DNA from: Actinostola sp. cb2023
Taxonomy: Eukaryota; Cnidaria; Anthozoa; Actiniaria; Actinostolidae
Length of the DNA stretch: 64,000 nt
Direction of reading: 5' to 3'
Assembly (NCBI GenBank): GCA_033675265.1
Contig: JAUJYZ010001449.1
Location: forward strand, 124,001-188,000
The notes beneath the pieces were generated by a model. That model was not told the DNA's origin. It did not search any database and worked only from the letters and a program-made list of their open reading frames with translations. The position numbers and the translations under genes were made by a program. This document shows, piece by piece, positions 22,366 through 38,167 of the stretch; positions within the stretch are counted from its first letter, which is position 1, and every line of letters starts with the position of its first letter.

Positions 22366-25300
22366 TTAAAATTGAAAAAGCTGGAGTCGACCCAGCTGTT
22401 CGATAAATGACTTGGGAGATCTATATTCCCAAGACTTAGAATGTTTATCTGACACATGTAGATATAAAATGAATAAAATGAATACAAAATGTAAACTGAT
22501 AAAAATGAACAGAATGATTAGCAAGGTCTCTGTCTTTATTTGTGTCATGTCTGAAACAGATATGAAAGATATATATTTTAATGACAATATATACATCAAC
22601 GCGAATGTAATGATGTATTATAAATTTATCACACCTAAAAGTTTTAAGGAACCCACATGTTACTTTGGTTTCAAATATCGAATTCATAGTTTTAAGTTGA
22701 ATGGAAATGATTAGAAAGTAATTATTTGCAAGAAAACCAAGCCTTAATAGGCTTGAGTCGGCAGGATTAACTGATGATGTATTTCTAACTTTTACAAATT
22801 AGAGTGCCATCCATTGTATTCATGAGTCTTTGGCGTCTTTGGTCATAAACTTGAAGCTGCACGAACAAAGCATAAAGGACATATCATTTACAAAACATCA
22901 ATAAGCCACGGATAAAGCACTGTAAGGGGTCTCAATGGGGTTAACCGTTATTTAGCCGTAAAAAGTATATAATTCGATAAAACTGGTTTACGTGTTTGCC
23001 GTGAGGGAGGTTGTGGATGAGAATAGCTCGTCAATGCCCCTCTTAAAACACGCGAGGGACGTTGACGCTCTTAGTTTATTGGGAAGTGCGTTCCATAAGG
23101 CAGCTCCGTTTTAGGTAATTGCAATTTGTTGTGAGAATTGCATGTCGTCAATCGAGTATCAATAGGAAAACAACAACTCTTGCATGACGATACTAATAAC
23201 GGGTGTGAAGGCCGGAGACTGGCAATATATTATTGGAGTGCATCTCAATGCGTGGACTGTAGCTTTTACGCTTAACGGCTAAAAGTTTGACCTGTTTTTA
23301 ATTGTATATAGCCTTGTAGTAATGTTTTAAACAAGTACTTACTATGGTAGCTCCTGAAGTGAGTCAGTACGTTAGTGTTTGCCGGGTATACAGGGTATAG
23401 TCCTAGATTTAGACAAAATATCATGTAGCAAAAACGTATGATTAGTCAAACTTGCGCGACTCCGCCCAATACGGAATATATTTTCTCCCAACTAGCCGTC
23501 AATATTTTGTGGTATCGCCGTCTCAAAATCCCAATTAGTTTTGTATCACGATTCTACAATAATTCGCAAGAAAAACTAATAAAATAACAAGGAAAACATT
23601 CTGATTTGGTTCAAATTCTCACAACCTCGCGCGTTGACGTAGCTACGATTTGAAGTTTTTGAAAACTCTTTTTGCTTTACAAAAAGATTAGAAAAAAGTT
23701 ACTGATGACAGTTTAAACAAGTTAACATGATAGCGATTATAGAGAACTATTGACAAGCTTCCTCTTTTATGTCATGACAAGCATTTCGTCTCTTATTTTG
23801 GCAGAAAAGCGAATGAAAACAAATCCAAAGTTTATCGTACGGTTCGCCGGATTGAATGTGAATCGATTCAGTAAATATAATTTCGTGAAAATTCAACGAT
23901 GTTTTAACCCTCAATCCTGTGTATATACAAGGGCAAATGTGACTGCAATATGTCAGTCGACGTCAAGTCCAATGCAGGGTGGAAAATAGCTCAAAAGACG
24001 GCAAATTAAGCACAAGATTCTAGTATTTCTACAAGAATGTTCACGGCAAAGAACTTTCACTGTAAATTCATTCAACTTCATTCAATGTTATTCTGCAATA
24101 AACAAACGACCAAATAATTATAATAACTGTTTTATTGTCTTACTGGATCAAGGTTTTCATCATGTGCCTGATTGTAATTTACACTTTTACAGCATCAAGT
24201 TTTATCAAGAAACTACAGTGTTCGCTTTCGCCGTGAAATGAAATTTTAGCTGTGAATGAGGTTTGACAGAATCATTTCTCACCTTAACTACGACCTTAGC
24301 TTCCCTTGTTTATACACATAACATAATACTGATAATACTGCATTGTAGAAACTCCTTTTTACTGTGGAATAACCTTGAATTTTCCTTGAAAAACCGAAGA
24401 ACATCCCTGCATTCACATTGTAGTTGAAAGCCAGATACCAAAAAAATGTCATTTTCGCTGTCAATCATATCCTGTGAGCCAATCGCGCGCGGTAATTTTG
24501 AGACGTCAATACCACAAAATATTGACGTCTCAAAATAAAACAAAGTGACTTGAAAATCGTGATACATTAACTTCTTTATGAATTGAAATTTGTGAGCAAA
24601 TTTGACGGAACTGCTTACCTGAGTCAACCGACTCTGTTGACACCAAGACGGAAGAGACAGCTGGTCTCTTATGGTTCTCTGGTGGATGATGTTTAGTAAC
24701 AAAATTCACAAGTTTTACCGACGGCCGGGACCGGATGCTTTAAGTGAGAGAAATATGATTTCATGATTCAACCGTACCGGGGAGAGGAAGGTTTATACAC
24801 AGGCTACACAAGATACAGCTACATATTTTACTGGTAAACCGAGTTTATGAAGTTTTAAGCACTTTTTAAAATATGGTTATTCGGTTATTTGCTACGTGTT
24901 TGACTAGGAAGATACGGCTATTGTTTGTACTGATCTAAATACAAACGGATCACCTACGGAAATAATCCAGGGCGTTTGTTAGGGATGTTTGTTGTAAGAG
25001 ATCAAAACTGCTGGACGCAATAGATTTTCACCACACATCACATTTTGGAATGGCTTGGAAGGTGAAATTTAGTTTGAATAAAAATAACTTCAGGTTACTA
25101 GTAATTTTATAAAACATCCTAGTCCTCGGACCTACAGCTCCCTAGATAAATGCGTAGTGCAGTGTAGTGCAACTGTTTCACTCCCCTCTCACCCCTTCGG
25201 GGATCGTGGCGTGTTACAAACATCGGAAGAGAATTGGGCTCGCGCCAAGGAAAATTTCAATATCGCGGCAAAACCGAGTAAACGATATCACAATCTACAA

Positions 25301-26036
25301 CAAACAGAGGTCTGCCGTGCTCACTTACATGGTTTTTACTCGTTAACTGACTCGTGAAACGTTCTTAAAATTAGGCGATTATTTATATTTTCCTATAAAG
25401 TGTTTGTTTATAACAGCAACAGCGTACAATAACATATATTCTATATTGCATTAGTTGTTTTGGTTGGCCGGGCGTGGAAACGTAAGAGCTGAAGATCGTG
25501 TTGTAAAACGGGGCCTGTTTCTTACAGATTACATCACTCTTTATTGAATTTATTAATAGTAGCATACACGTCAATAACGCATCATTTGAAACGTCTCAAA
25601 TGAAAACAAACATAAAACCTTGATAATACAAGGGAAACTTTGTTCTTTTTCTAACAAAATGCAAATATTCATTTTCATTCGTCTCTAATCAGGAATAAAT
25701 CTTCACGAACAATGGTGTGACGAAAGATTGTTCTCAGACTGCCCGTTATAACGGGGTTGATTTGGTATTAAATTTTGCTGTTTGGGCTGTAAAAAAGTGT
25801 CCGTTGTCTGTTATGACCGGTGTCCGTTATAACAGGGTCTTTTTAACAGAAAAGTATCACCTTTCCGACGGGACCTATGGTGTTGTTTCACCAAACGTAG
25901 GTATTTCTGAAGCGGGTGGGCGAATAAAGGGAACATAATCTGTGCGACTTCCTCTGGCTCCATGGTGCGTCCTCTGTCGAACTGGCTGATGCGTTCAATG
26001 TGAATAAATGCGTCCTCAGAGGCAGCCAGGCATTTC
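22366..26036 (-). pseudogene. Array-2 gene copy 4, exon F frameshifted
   Basis: Same model as copy 3. Exon F carries an extra A (CAAAACC instead of CAAACC near 25270), which shifts its frame. The remaining exons look intact. Confidence 0.4.
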
Positions 26037-26327
26037 CTCGAAGAGAATCAGCTAAAAAGCTCAATAAATAATGTATTTACATATGGTATTTAGTGTTGAG
26101 ATGTTCAGTATGTATTGTTTCATGATTTTTATGTTCACTTGTAATGGGGGAGGCCCACATTTTTTTTGAACTCAAATATGGGGTAAACAATTAAGACTCC
26201 AAACATAAATGTTTTGCGGAACTTTTCTCCAACATAGCAGCCTACTTTGAGATCTTCAAAAAATAAATGCCTTTGTTAAACAAGACTAAACGATGACACT
26301 GTATTTACTAATTTAATTCATTAATGT

Positions 26328-29300
26328 TTAAAATTGAAAAAGCTGGAGTCGACCCAGCTGTTCGATAAATGACTTGGGAGATCTATATTCCCAAGACTTA
26401 GAATGTTTATCTGACACATGTAGATATAAAATGAATAAAATGAATACAAAATGTAAACTGATAAAAATGAACAGAATGATTAGCAAGGTCTCTGTCTTTA
26501 TTTGTGTCATGTCTGAAACAGATATGAAAGATATATATTTTAATGACAATATATACATCAACGCGAATGTAATGATGTATTATAAATTTATCACACCTAA
26601 AAGTTTTAAGGAACCCACATGTTACTTTGGTTTCAAATATCGAATTCATAGTTTTAAGTTGAATGGAAATGATTAGAAAGTAATTATTTGCAAGAAAACC
26701 AAGCCTTAATAGGCTTGAGTCGGCAGGATTAACTGATGATGTATTTCTAACTTTTACAAATTAGAGTGCCATCCATTGTATTCATGAGTCTTTGGCGTCT
26801 TTGGTCATAAACTTGAAGCTGCACGAACAAAGCATAAAGGACATATCATTTACAAAACATCAATAAGCCACGGATAAAGCACTGTAAGGGGTCTCAATGG
26901 GGTTAACCGTTATTTAGCCGTAAAAAGTATATAATTCGATAAAACTGGTTTACGTGTTTGCCGTGAGGGAGGTTGTGGATGAGAATAGCTCGTCAATGCC
27001 CCTCTTAAAACACGCGAGGGACGTTGACGACGCTCTTAGTTTATTGGGAAGTGCGTTCCATAAGGCAGCTCCGTTTTAGGTAATTGCAATTTGTTGTGAG
27101 AATTGCATGTCGTCAATCGAGTATCAATAGGAAAACAACAACTCTTGCATGACGATACTAATAACGGGTGTGAAGGCCGGAGACTGGCAATATATTATTG
27201 GAGTGCATCTCAATGCGTGGACTGTAGCTTTTACGCTTAACGGCTAAAAGTTTGACCTGTTTTTAATTGTATATAGCCTTGTAGTAATGTTTTAAACAAG
27301 TACTTACTATGGTAGCTCCTGAAGTGAGTCAGTACGTTAGTGTTTGCCGGGTATACAGGGTATAGTCCTAGATTTAGACAAAATATCATGTAGCAAAAAC
27401 GTATGATTAGTCAAACTTGCGCGACTCCGCCCAATACGGAATATATTTTCTCCCAACTAGCCGTCAATATTTTGTGGTATCGCCGTCTCAAAATCCCAAT
27501 TAGTTTTGTATCACGATTCTACAATAATCGCAAGAAAAACTAATAAAATAACAAGGAAAACATTCTGATTTGGTTCAAATTCTCACAACCTCGCGCGTTG
27601 ACGTAGCTACGATTTGAAGTTTTTGAAAACTCTTTTTGCTTTACAAAAAGATTAGAAAAAAGTTACTGATGACAGTTTAAACAAGTTAACATGATAGCGA
27701 TTATAGAGAACTATTGACAAGCTTCCTCTTTTATGTCATGACAAGCATTTCGTCTCTTATTTTGGCAGAAAAGCGAATGAAAACAAATCCAAAGTTTATC
27801 GTACGGTTCGCCGGATTGAATGTGAATCGATTCAGTAAATATAATTTCGTGAAAATTCAACGATGTTTTAACCCTCAATCCTGTGTATATACAAGGGCAA
27901 ATGTGACTGCAATATGTCAGTCGACGTCAAGTCCAATGCAGGGTGGAAAATAGCTCAAAAGACGGCAAATTAAGCACAAGATTCTAGTATTTCTACAAGA
28001 ATGTTCACGGCAAAGAACTTTCACTGTAAATTCATTCAACTTCATTCAATGTTATTCTGCAATAAACAAACGACCAAATAATTATAATAACTGTTTTATT
28101 GTCTTACTGGATCAAGGTTTTCATCATGTGCCTGATTGTAATTTACACTTTTACAGCATCAAGTTTTATCAAGAAACTACAGTGTTCGCTTTCGCCGTGA
28201 AATGAAATTTTAGCTGTGAATGAGGTTTGACAGAATCATTTCTCACCTTAACTACGACCTTAGCTTCCCTTGTTTATACACATAACATAATACTGATAAT
28301 ACTGCATTGTAGAAACTCCTTTTTACTGTGGAATAACCTTGAATTTTCCTTGAAAAACCGAAGAACATCCCTGCATTCACATTGTAGTTGAAAGCCAGAT
28401 ACCAAAAAAATGTCATTTTCGCTGTCAATCATATCCTGTGAGCCAATCGCGCGCGGTAATTTTGAGACGTCAATACCACAAAATATTGACGTCTCAAAAT
28501 AAAACAAAGTGACTTGAAAATCGTGATACATTAACTTCTTTATGAATTGAAATTTGTGAGCAAATTTGACGGAACTGCTTACCTGAGTCAACCGACTCTG
28601 TTGACACCAAGACGGAAGAGACAGCTGGTCTCTTATGGTTCTCTGGTGGATGATGTTTAGTAACAAAATTCACAAGTTTTACCGACGGCCGGGACCGGAT
28701 GCTTTAAGTGAGAGAAATATGATTTCATGATTCAACCGTACCGGGGAGAGGAAGGTTTATACACAGGCTACACAAGATACAGCTACATATTTTACTGGTA
28801 AACCGAGTTTATGAAGTTTTAAGCACTTTTTAAAATATGGTTATTCGGTTATTTGCTACGTGTTTGACTAGGAAGATACGGCTATTGTTTGTACTGATCT
28901 AAATACAAACGGATCACCTACGGAAATAATCCAGGGCGTTTGTTAGGGATGTTTGTTGTAAGAGATCAAAACTGCTGGACGCAATAGATTTTCACCACAC
29001 ATCAACATGGCTTGGAAGGTGAAATTTAGTTTGAATAAAAATAACTTCAGGTTACTAGTAATTTTATAAAACATCCTAGTCCTCGGACCTACAGCTCCCT
29101 AGATAAATGCGTAGTGCAGTGTAGTGCAACTGTTTCACTCCCCTCTCACCCCTTCGGGGATCGTGGCGTGTTACAAACATCGGAAGAGAATTGGGCTCGC
29201 GCCAAGGAAAATTTCAATATCGCGGCAAACCGAGTAAACGATATCACAATCTACAACAAACAGAGGTCTGCCGTGCTCACTTACATGGTTTTTACTCGTT

Positions 29301-29992
29301 AACTGACTCGTGAAACGTTCTTAAAATTAGGCGATTATTTATATTTTCCTATAAAGTGTTTGTTTATAACAGCAACAGCGTACAATAACATATATTCTAT
29401 ATTGCATTAGTTGTTTTGGTTGGCCGGGCGTGGAAACGTAAGAGCTGAAGATCGTGTTGTAAAACGGGGCCTGTTTCTTACAGATTACATCACTCTTTAT
29501 TGAATTTATTAATAGTAGCATACACGTCAATAACGCATCATTTGAAACGTCTCAAATGAAAACAAACATAAAACCTTGATAATACAAGGGAAACTTTGTT
29601 CTTTTTCTAACAAAATGCAAATATTCATTTTCATTCGTCTCTAATCAGGAATAAATCTTCACGAACAATGGTGTGACGAAAGATTGTTCTCAGACTGCCC
29701 GTTATAACGGGGTTGATTTGGTATTAAATTTTGCTGTTTGGGCTGTAAAAAAGTGTCCGTTGTCTGTTATGACCGGTGTCCGTTATAACAGGGTCTTTTT
29801 AACAGAAAAGTATCACCTTTCCGACGGGACCTATGGTGTTGTTTCACCAAACGTAGGTATTTCTGAAGCGGGTGGGCGAATAAAGGGAACATAATCTGTG
29901 CGACTTCCTCTGGCTCCATGGTGCGTCCTCTGTCGAACTGGCTGATGCGTTCAATGTGAATAAATGCGTCCTCAGAGGCAGCCAGGCATTTC
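26328..29992 (-). CDS. Array-2 gene copy 5
   Basis: All exon candidates of the copy-3 model are present and open. Differences from copy 3 fall in introns, including a 3-bp duplication in the LINE tail near 27028. Confidence 0.4.
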
Positions 29993-30282
29993 CTCGAAGA
30001 GAATCAGCTAAAAAGCTCAATAAATAATGTATTTACATATGGTATTTAGTGTTGAGATGTTCAGTATGTATTGTTTCATGATTTTTATGTTCACTTGTAA
30101 TGGGGGAGGCCCACATTTTTTTGAACTCAAATATGGGGTAAACAATTAAGACTCCAAACATAAATGTTTTGCGGAACTTTTCTCCAACATAGCAGCCTAC
30201 TTTGAGATCTTCAAAAAATAAATGCCTTTGTTAAACAAGACTAAACGATGACACTGTATTTACTAATTTAATTCATTAATGT

Positions 30283-33200
30283 TTAAAATTGAAAAAGCTG
30301 GAGTCGACCCAGCTGTTCGATAAATGACTTGGGAGATCTATATTCCCAAGACTTAGAATGTTTATCTGACACATGTAGATATAAAATGAATAAAATGAAT
30401 ACAAAATGTAAACTGATAAAAATGAACAGAATGATTAGCAAGGTCTCTGTCTTTATTTGTGTCATGTCTGAAACAGATATGAAAGATATATATTTTAATG
30501 ACAATATATACATCAACGCGAATGTAATGATGTATGTATTATAAATTTATCACACCTAAAAGTTTTAAGGAACCCACATGTTACTTTGGTTTCAAATATC
30601 GAATTCATAGTTTTAAGTTGAATGGAAATGATTAGAAAGTAATTATTTGCAAGAAAACCAAGCCTTAATAGGCTTGAGTCGGCAGGATTAACTGATGATG
30701 TATTTCTAACTTTTACAAATTAGAGTGCCATCCATTGTATTCATGAGTCTTTGGCGTCTTTGGTCATAAACTTGAAGCTGCACGAACAAAGCATAAAGGA
30801 CATATCATTTACAAAACATCAATAAGCCACGGATAAAGCACTGTAAGGGGTCTCAATGGGGTTAACCGTTATTTAGCCGTAAAAAGTATATAATTCGATA
30901 AAACTGGTTTACGTGTTTGCCGTGAGGGAGGTTGTGGATGAGAATAGCTCGTCAATGCCCCTCTTAAAACACGCGAGGGACGTTGACGCTCTTAGTTTAT
31001 TGGGAAGTGCGTTCCATAAGGCAGCTCCGTTTTAGGTAATTGCAATTTGTTGTGAGAATTGCATGTCGTCAATCGAGTATCAATAGGAAAACAACAACTC
31101 TTGCATGACGATACTAATAACGGGTGTGAAGGCCGGAGACTGGCAATATATTATTGGAGTGCATCTCAATGCGTGGACTGTAGCTTTTACGCTTAACGGC
31201 TAAAAGTTTGACCTGTTTTTAATTGTATATAGCCTTGTAGTAATGTTTTAAACAAGTACTTACTATGGTAGCTCCTGAAGTGAGTCAGTACGTTAGTGTT
31301 TGCCGGGTATACAGGGTATAGTCCTAGATTTAGACAAAATATCATGTAGCAAAAACGTATGATTAGTCAAACTTGCGCGACTCCGCCCAATACGGAATAT
31401 ATTTTCTCCCAACTAGCCGTCAATATTTTGTGGTATCGCCGTCTCAAAATCCCAATTAGTTTTGTATCACGATTCTACAATAATTCGCAAGAAAAACTAA
31501 TAAAATAACAAGGAAAACATTCTGATTTGGTTCAAATTCTCACAACCTCGCGCGTTGACGTAGCTACGATTTGAAGTTTTTGAAAACTCTTTTTGCTTTA
31601 CAAAAAGATTAGAAAAAAGTTACTGATGACAGTTTAAACAAGTTAACATGATAGCGATTATAGAGAACTATTGACAAGCTTCCTCTTTTATGTCATGACA
31701 AGCATTTCGTCTCTTATTTTGGCAGAAAAGCGAATGAAAACAAATCCAAAGTTTATCGTACGGTTCGCCGGATTGAATGTGAATCGATTCAGTAAATATA
31801 ATTTCGTGAAAATTCAACGATGTTTTAACCCTCAATCCTGTGTATATACAAGGGCAAATGTGACTGCAATATGTCAGTCGACGTCAAGTCCAATGCAGGG
31901 TGGAAAATAGCTCAAAAGACGGCAAATTAAGCACAAGATTCTAGTATTTCTACAAGAATGTTCACGGCAAAGAACTTTCACTGTAAATTCATTCAACTTC
32001 ATTCAATGTTATTCTGCAATAAACAAACGACCAAAAATTATAATAACTGTTTTATTGTCTTACTGGATCAAGGTTTTCATCATGTGCCTGATTGTAATTT
32101 ACACTTTTACAGCATCAAGTTTTATCAAGAAACTACAGTGTTCGCTTTCGCCGTGAAATGAAATTTTAGCTGTGAATGAGGTTTGACAGAATCATTTCTC
32201 ACCTTAACTACGACCTTAGCTTCCCTTGTTTATACACATAACATAATACTGATAATACTGCATTGTAGAAACTCCTTTTTACTGTGGAATAACCTTGAAT
32301 TTTCCTTGAAAAACCGAAGAACATCCCTGCATTCACATTGTAGTTGAAAGCCAGATACCAAAAAAATGTCATTTTCGCTGTCAATCATATCCTGTGAGCC
32401 AATCGCGCGCGGTAATTTTGAGACGTCAATACCACAAAATATTGACGTCTCAAAATAAAACAAAGTGACTTGAAAATCGTGATACATTAACTTCTTTATG
32501 AATTGAAATTTGTGAGCAAATTTGACGGAACTGCTTACCTGAGTCAACCGACTCTGTTGACACCAAGACGGAAGAGACAGCTGGTCTCTTATGGTTCTCT
32601 GGTGGATGATGTTTAGTAACAAAATTCACAAGTTTTACCGACGGCCGGGACCGGATGCTTTAAGTGAGAGAAATATGATTTCATGATTCAACCGTACCGG
32701 GGAGAGGAAGGTTTATACACAGGCTACACAAGATACAGCTACATATTTTACTGGTAAACCGAGTTTATGAAGTTTTAAGCACTTTTTAAAATATGGTTAT
32801 TCGGTTATTTGCTACGTGTTTGACTAGGAAGATACGGCTATTGTTTGTACTGATCTAAATACAAACGGATCACCTACGGAAATAATCCAGGGCGTTTGTT
32901 AGGGATGTTTGTTGTAAGAGATCAAAACTGCTGGACGCAATAGATTTTCACCACACATCAACATGGCTTGGAAGGTGAAATTTAGTTTGAATAAAAATAA
33001 CTTCAGGTTACTAGTAATTTTATAAAACATCCTAGTCCTCGGACCTACAGCTCCCTAGATAAATGCGTAGTGCAGTGTAGTGCAACTGTTTCACTCCCCT
33101 CTCACCCCTTCGGGGATCGTGGCGTGTTACAAACATCGGAAGAGAATTGGGCTCGCGCCAAGGAAAATTTCAATATCGCGGCAAACCGAGTAAACGATAT

Positions 33201-33948
33201 CACAATCTACAACAAACAGAGGTCTGCCGTGCTCACTTACATGGTTTTTACTCGTTAACTGACTCGTGAAACGTTCTTAAAATTAGGCGATTATTTATAT
33301 TTTCCTATAAAGTGTTTGTTTATAACAGCAACAGCGTACAATAACATATATTCTATATTGCATTAGTTGTTTTGGTTGGCCGGGCGTGGAAACGTAAGAG
33401 CTGAAGATCGTGTTGTAAAACGGGGCCTGTTTCTTACAGATTACATCACTCTTTATTGAATTTATTAATAGTAGCATACACGTCAATAACGCATCATTTG
33501 AAACGTCTCAAATGAAAACAAACATAAAACCTTGATAATACAAGGGAAACTTTGTTCTTTTTCTAACAAAATGCAAATATTCATTTTCATTCGTCTCTAA
33601 TCAGGAATAAATCTTCACGAACAATGGTGTGACGAAAGATTGTTCTCAGACTGCCCGTTATAACGGGGTTGATTTGGTATTAAATTTTGCTGTTTGGGCT
33701 GTAAAAAAGTGTCCGTTGTCTGTTATGACCGGTGTCCGTTATAACAGGGTCTTTTTAACAGAAAAGTATCACCTTTCCGACGGGACCTATGGTGTTGTTT
33801 CACCAAACGTAGGTATTTCTGAAGCGGGTGGGCGAATAAAGGGAACATAATCTGTGCGACTTCCTCTGGCTCCATGGTGCGTCCTCTGTCGAACTGGCTG
33901 ATGCGTTCAATGTGAATAAATGCGTCCTCAGAGGCAGCCAGGCATTTC
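30283..33948 (-). CDS. Array-2 gene copy 6
   Basis: All exon candidates are open as in copy 3. A 4-bp duplication (GTAT) lies near 30535, before the exon G acceptor, and a 2-bp loss near 32034 is intronic. Confidence 0.4.
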
Positions 33949-34240
33949 CTCGAAGAGAATCAGCTAAAAAGCTCAATAAATAATGTATTTACATATGGTA
34001 TTTAGTGTTGAGATGTTCAGTATGTATTGTTTCATGATTTTTATGTTCACTTGTAATGGGGGGGAGGCCCACATTTTTTTGAACTCAAATATGGGGTAAA
34101 CAATTAAGACTCCAAACATAAATGTTTTGCGGAACTTTTCTCCAACATAGCAGCCTACTTTGAGATCTTCAAAAAATAAATGCCTTTGTTAAACAAGACT
34201 AAACGATGACACTGTATTTACTAATTTAATTCATTAATGT

Positions 34241-37200
34241 TTAAAATTGAAAAAGCTGGAGTCGACCCAGCTGTTCGATAAATGACTTGGGAGATCTATA
34301 TTCCCAAGACTTAGAATGTTTATCTGACACATGTAGATATAAAATGAATAAAATGAATACAAAATGTAAACTGATAAAAATGAACAGAATGATTAGCAAG
34401 GTCTCTGTCTTTATTTGTGTCATGTCTGAAACAGATATGAAAGATATATATTTTAATGACAATATATACATCAACGCGAATGTAATGATGTATTATAAAT
34501 TTATCACACCTAAAAGTTTTAAGGAACCCACATGTTACTTTGGTTTCAAATATCGAATTCATAGTTTTAAGTTGAATGGAAATGATTAGAAAGTAATTAT
34601 TTGCAAGAAAACCAAGCCTTAATAGGCTTGAGTCGGCAGGATTAACTGATGATGTATTTCTAACTTTTACAAATTAGAGTGCCATCCATTGTATTCATGA
34701 GTCTTTGGCGTCTTTGGTCATAAACTTGAAGCTGCACGAACAAAGCATAAAGGACATATCATTTACAAAACATCAATAAGCCACGGATAAAGCACTGTAA
34801 GGGGTCTCAATGGGGTTAACCGTTATTTAGCCGTAAAAAGTATATAATTCGATAAAACTGGTTTACGTGTTTGCCGTGAGGGAGGTTGTGGATGAGAATA
34901 GCTCGTCAATGCCCCTCTTAAAACACGCGAGGGACGTTGACGCTCTTAGTTTATTGGGAAGTGCGTTCCATAAGGCAGCTCCGTTTTAGGTAATTGCAAT
35001 TTGTTGTGAGAATTGCATGTCGTCAATCGAGTATCAATAGGAAAACAACAACTCTTGCATGACGATACTAATAACGGGTGTGAAGGCCGGAGACTGGCAA
35101 TATATTATTGGAGTGCATCTCAATGCGTGGACTGTAGCTTTTACGCTTAACGGCTAAAAGTTTGACCTGTTTTTAATTGTATATAGCCTTGTAGTAATGT
35201 TTTAAACAAGTACTTACTATGGTAGCTCCTGAAGTGAGTCAGTACGTTAGTGTTTGCCGGGTATACAGGGTATAGTCCTAGATTTAGACAAAATATCATG
35301 TAGCAAAAACGTATGATTAGTCAAACTTGCGCGACTCCGCCCAATACGGAATATATTTTCTCCCAACTAGCCGTCAATATTTTGTGGTATCGCCGTCTCA
35401 AAATCCCAATTAGTTTTGTATCACGATTCTACAATAATTCGCAAGAAAAACTAATAAAATAACAAGGAAAACATTCTGATTTGGTCTCAAAGTTGGATTT
35501 GAAGTTTTTGAAAACTCTTTTTGCTTTACAAAAAGATTAGAAAAAAGTTACTGATGACAGTTTAAACAAGTTAACATGATAGCGATTATAGAGAACTATT
35601 GACAAGCTTCCTCTTTTATGTCATGACAAGCATTTCGTCTCTTATTTTGGCAGAAAAGCGAATGAAAACAAATCCAAAGTTTATCGTACGGTTCGCCGGA
35701 TTGAATGTGAATCGATTCAGTAAATATAATTTCGTGAAAATTCAACGATGTTTTAACCCTCAATCCTGTGTATATACAAGGGCAAATGTGACTGCAATAT
35801 GTCAGTCGACGTCAAGTCCAATGCAGGGTGGAAAATAGCTCAAAAGACGGCAAATTAAGCACAAGATTCTAGTATTTCTACAAGAATGTTCACGGCAAAG
35901 AACTTTCACTGTAAATTCATTCAACTTCATTCAATGTTATTCTGCAATAAACAAACGACCAAATAATTATAATAACTGTTTTATTGTCTTACTGGATCAA
36001 GGTTTTCATCATGTGCCTGATTGTAATTTACACTTTTACAGCATCAAGTTTTATCAAGAAACTACAGTGTTCGCTTTCGCCGTGAAATGAAATTTTAGCT
36101 GTGAATGAGGTTTGACAGAATCATTTCTCACCTTAACTACGACCTTAGCTTCCCTTGTTTATACACATAACATAATACTGATAATACTGCATTGTAGAAA
36201 CTCCTTTTTACTGTGGAATAACCTTGAATTTTCCTTGAAAAACCGAAGAACATCCCTGCATTCACATTGTAGTTGAAAGCCAGATACCAAAAAAATGTCA
36301 TTTTCGCTGTCAATCATATCCTGTGAGCCAATCGCGCGCGGTAATTTTGAGACGTCAATACCACAAAATATTGACGTCTCAAAATAAAACAAAGTGACTT
36401 GAAAATCGTGATACATTAACTTCTTTATGAATTGAAATTTGTGAGCAAATTTGACGGAACTGCTTACCTGAGTCAACCGACTCTGTTGACACCAAGACGG
36501 AAGAGACAGCTGGTCTCTTATGGTTCTCTGGTGGATGATGTTTAGTAACAAAATTCACAAGTTTTACCGACGGCCGGGACCGGATGCTTTAAGTGAGAGA
36601 AATATGATTTCATGATTCAACCGTACCGGGGAGAGGAAGGTTTATACACAGGCTACACAAGATACAGCTACATATTTTACTGGTAAACCGAGTTTATGAA
36701 GTTTTAAGCACTTTTTAAAATATGGTTATTCGGTTATTTGCTACGTGTTTGACTAGGAAGATACGGCTATTGTTTGTACTGATCTAAATACAAACGGATC
36801 ACCTACGGAAATAATCCAGGGCGTTTGTTAGGGATGTTTGTTGTAAGAGATCAAAACTGCTGGACGCAATAGATTTTCACCACACATCAACATGGCTTGG
36901 AAGGTGAAATTTAGTTTGAATAAAAATAACTTCAGGTTACTAGTAATTTTATAAAACATCCTAGTCCTCGGACCTACAGCTCCCTAGATAAATGCGTAGT
37001 GCAGTGTAGTGCAACTGTTTCACTCCCCTCTCACCCCTTCGGGGATCGTGGCGTGTTACAAACATCGGAAGAGAATTGGGCTCGCGCCAAGGAAAATTTC
37101 AATATCGCGGCAAACCGAGTAAACGATATCACAATCTACAACAAACAGAGGTCTGCCGTGCTCACTTACATGGTTTTTACTCGTTAACTGACTCGTGAAA

Positions 37201-37877
37201 CGTTCTTAAAATTAGGCGATTATTTATATTTTCCTATAAAGTGTTTGTTTATAACAGCAACAGCGTACAATAACATATATTCTATATTGCATTAGTTGTT
37301 TTGGTTGGCCGGGCGTGGAAACGTAAGAGCTGAAGATCGTGTTGTAAAACGGGGCCTGTTTCTTACAGATTACATCACTCTTTATTGAATTTATTAATAG
37401 TAGCATACACGTCAATAACGCATCATTTGAAACGTCTCAAATGAAAACAAACATAAAACCTTGATAATACAAGGGAAACTTTGTTCTTTTTCTAACAAAA
37501 TGCAAATATTCATTTTCATTCGTCTCTAATCAGGAATAAATCTTCACGAACAATGGTGTGACGAAAGATTGTTCTCAGACTGCCCGTTATAACGGGGTTG
37601 ATTTGGTATTAAATTTTGCTGTTTGGGCTGTAAAAAAGTGTCCGTTGTCTGTTATGACCGGTGTCCGTTATAACAGGGTCTTTTTAACAGAAAAGTATCA
37701 CCTTTCCGACGGGACCTATGGTGTTGTTTCACCAAACGTAGGTATTTCTGAAGCGGGTGGGCGAATAAAGGGAACATAATCTGTGCGACTTCCTCTGGCT
37801 CCATGGTGCGTCCTCTGTCGAACTGGCTGATGCGTTCAATGTGAATAAATGCGTCCTCAGAGGCAGCCAGGCATTTC
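34241..37877 (-). CDS. Array-2 gene copy 7
   Basis: All exon candidates are open. The C-D intron carries a short deletion (GGTCTCAAAGTTGGATTTG near 35484) relative to units 1-6, related to the deletion in units 9-12. Confidence 0.4.
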
Positions 37878-38167
37878 CTCGAAGAGAATCAGCTAAAAAG
37901 CTCAATAAATAATGTATTTACATATGGTATTTAGTGTTGAGATGTTCAGTATGTATTGTTTCATGATTTTTATGTTCACTTGTAATGGGGGAGGCCCACA
38001 TTTTTTTGAACTCAAATATGGGGTAAACAATTAAGACTCCAAACATAAATGTTTTGCGGAACTTTTCTCCAACATAGCAGCCTACTTTGAGATCTTCAAA
38101 AAATAAATGCCTTTGTTAAACAAGACTAAACGATGACACTGTATTTACTAATTTAATTCATTAATGT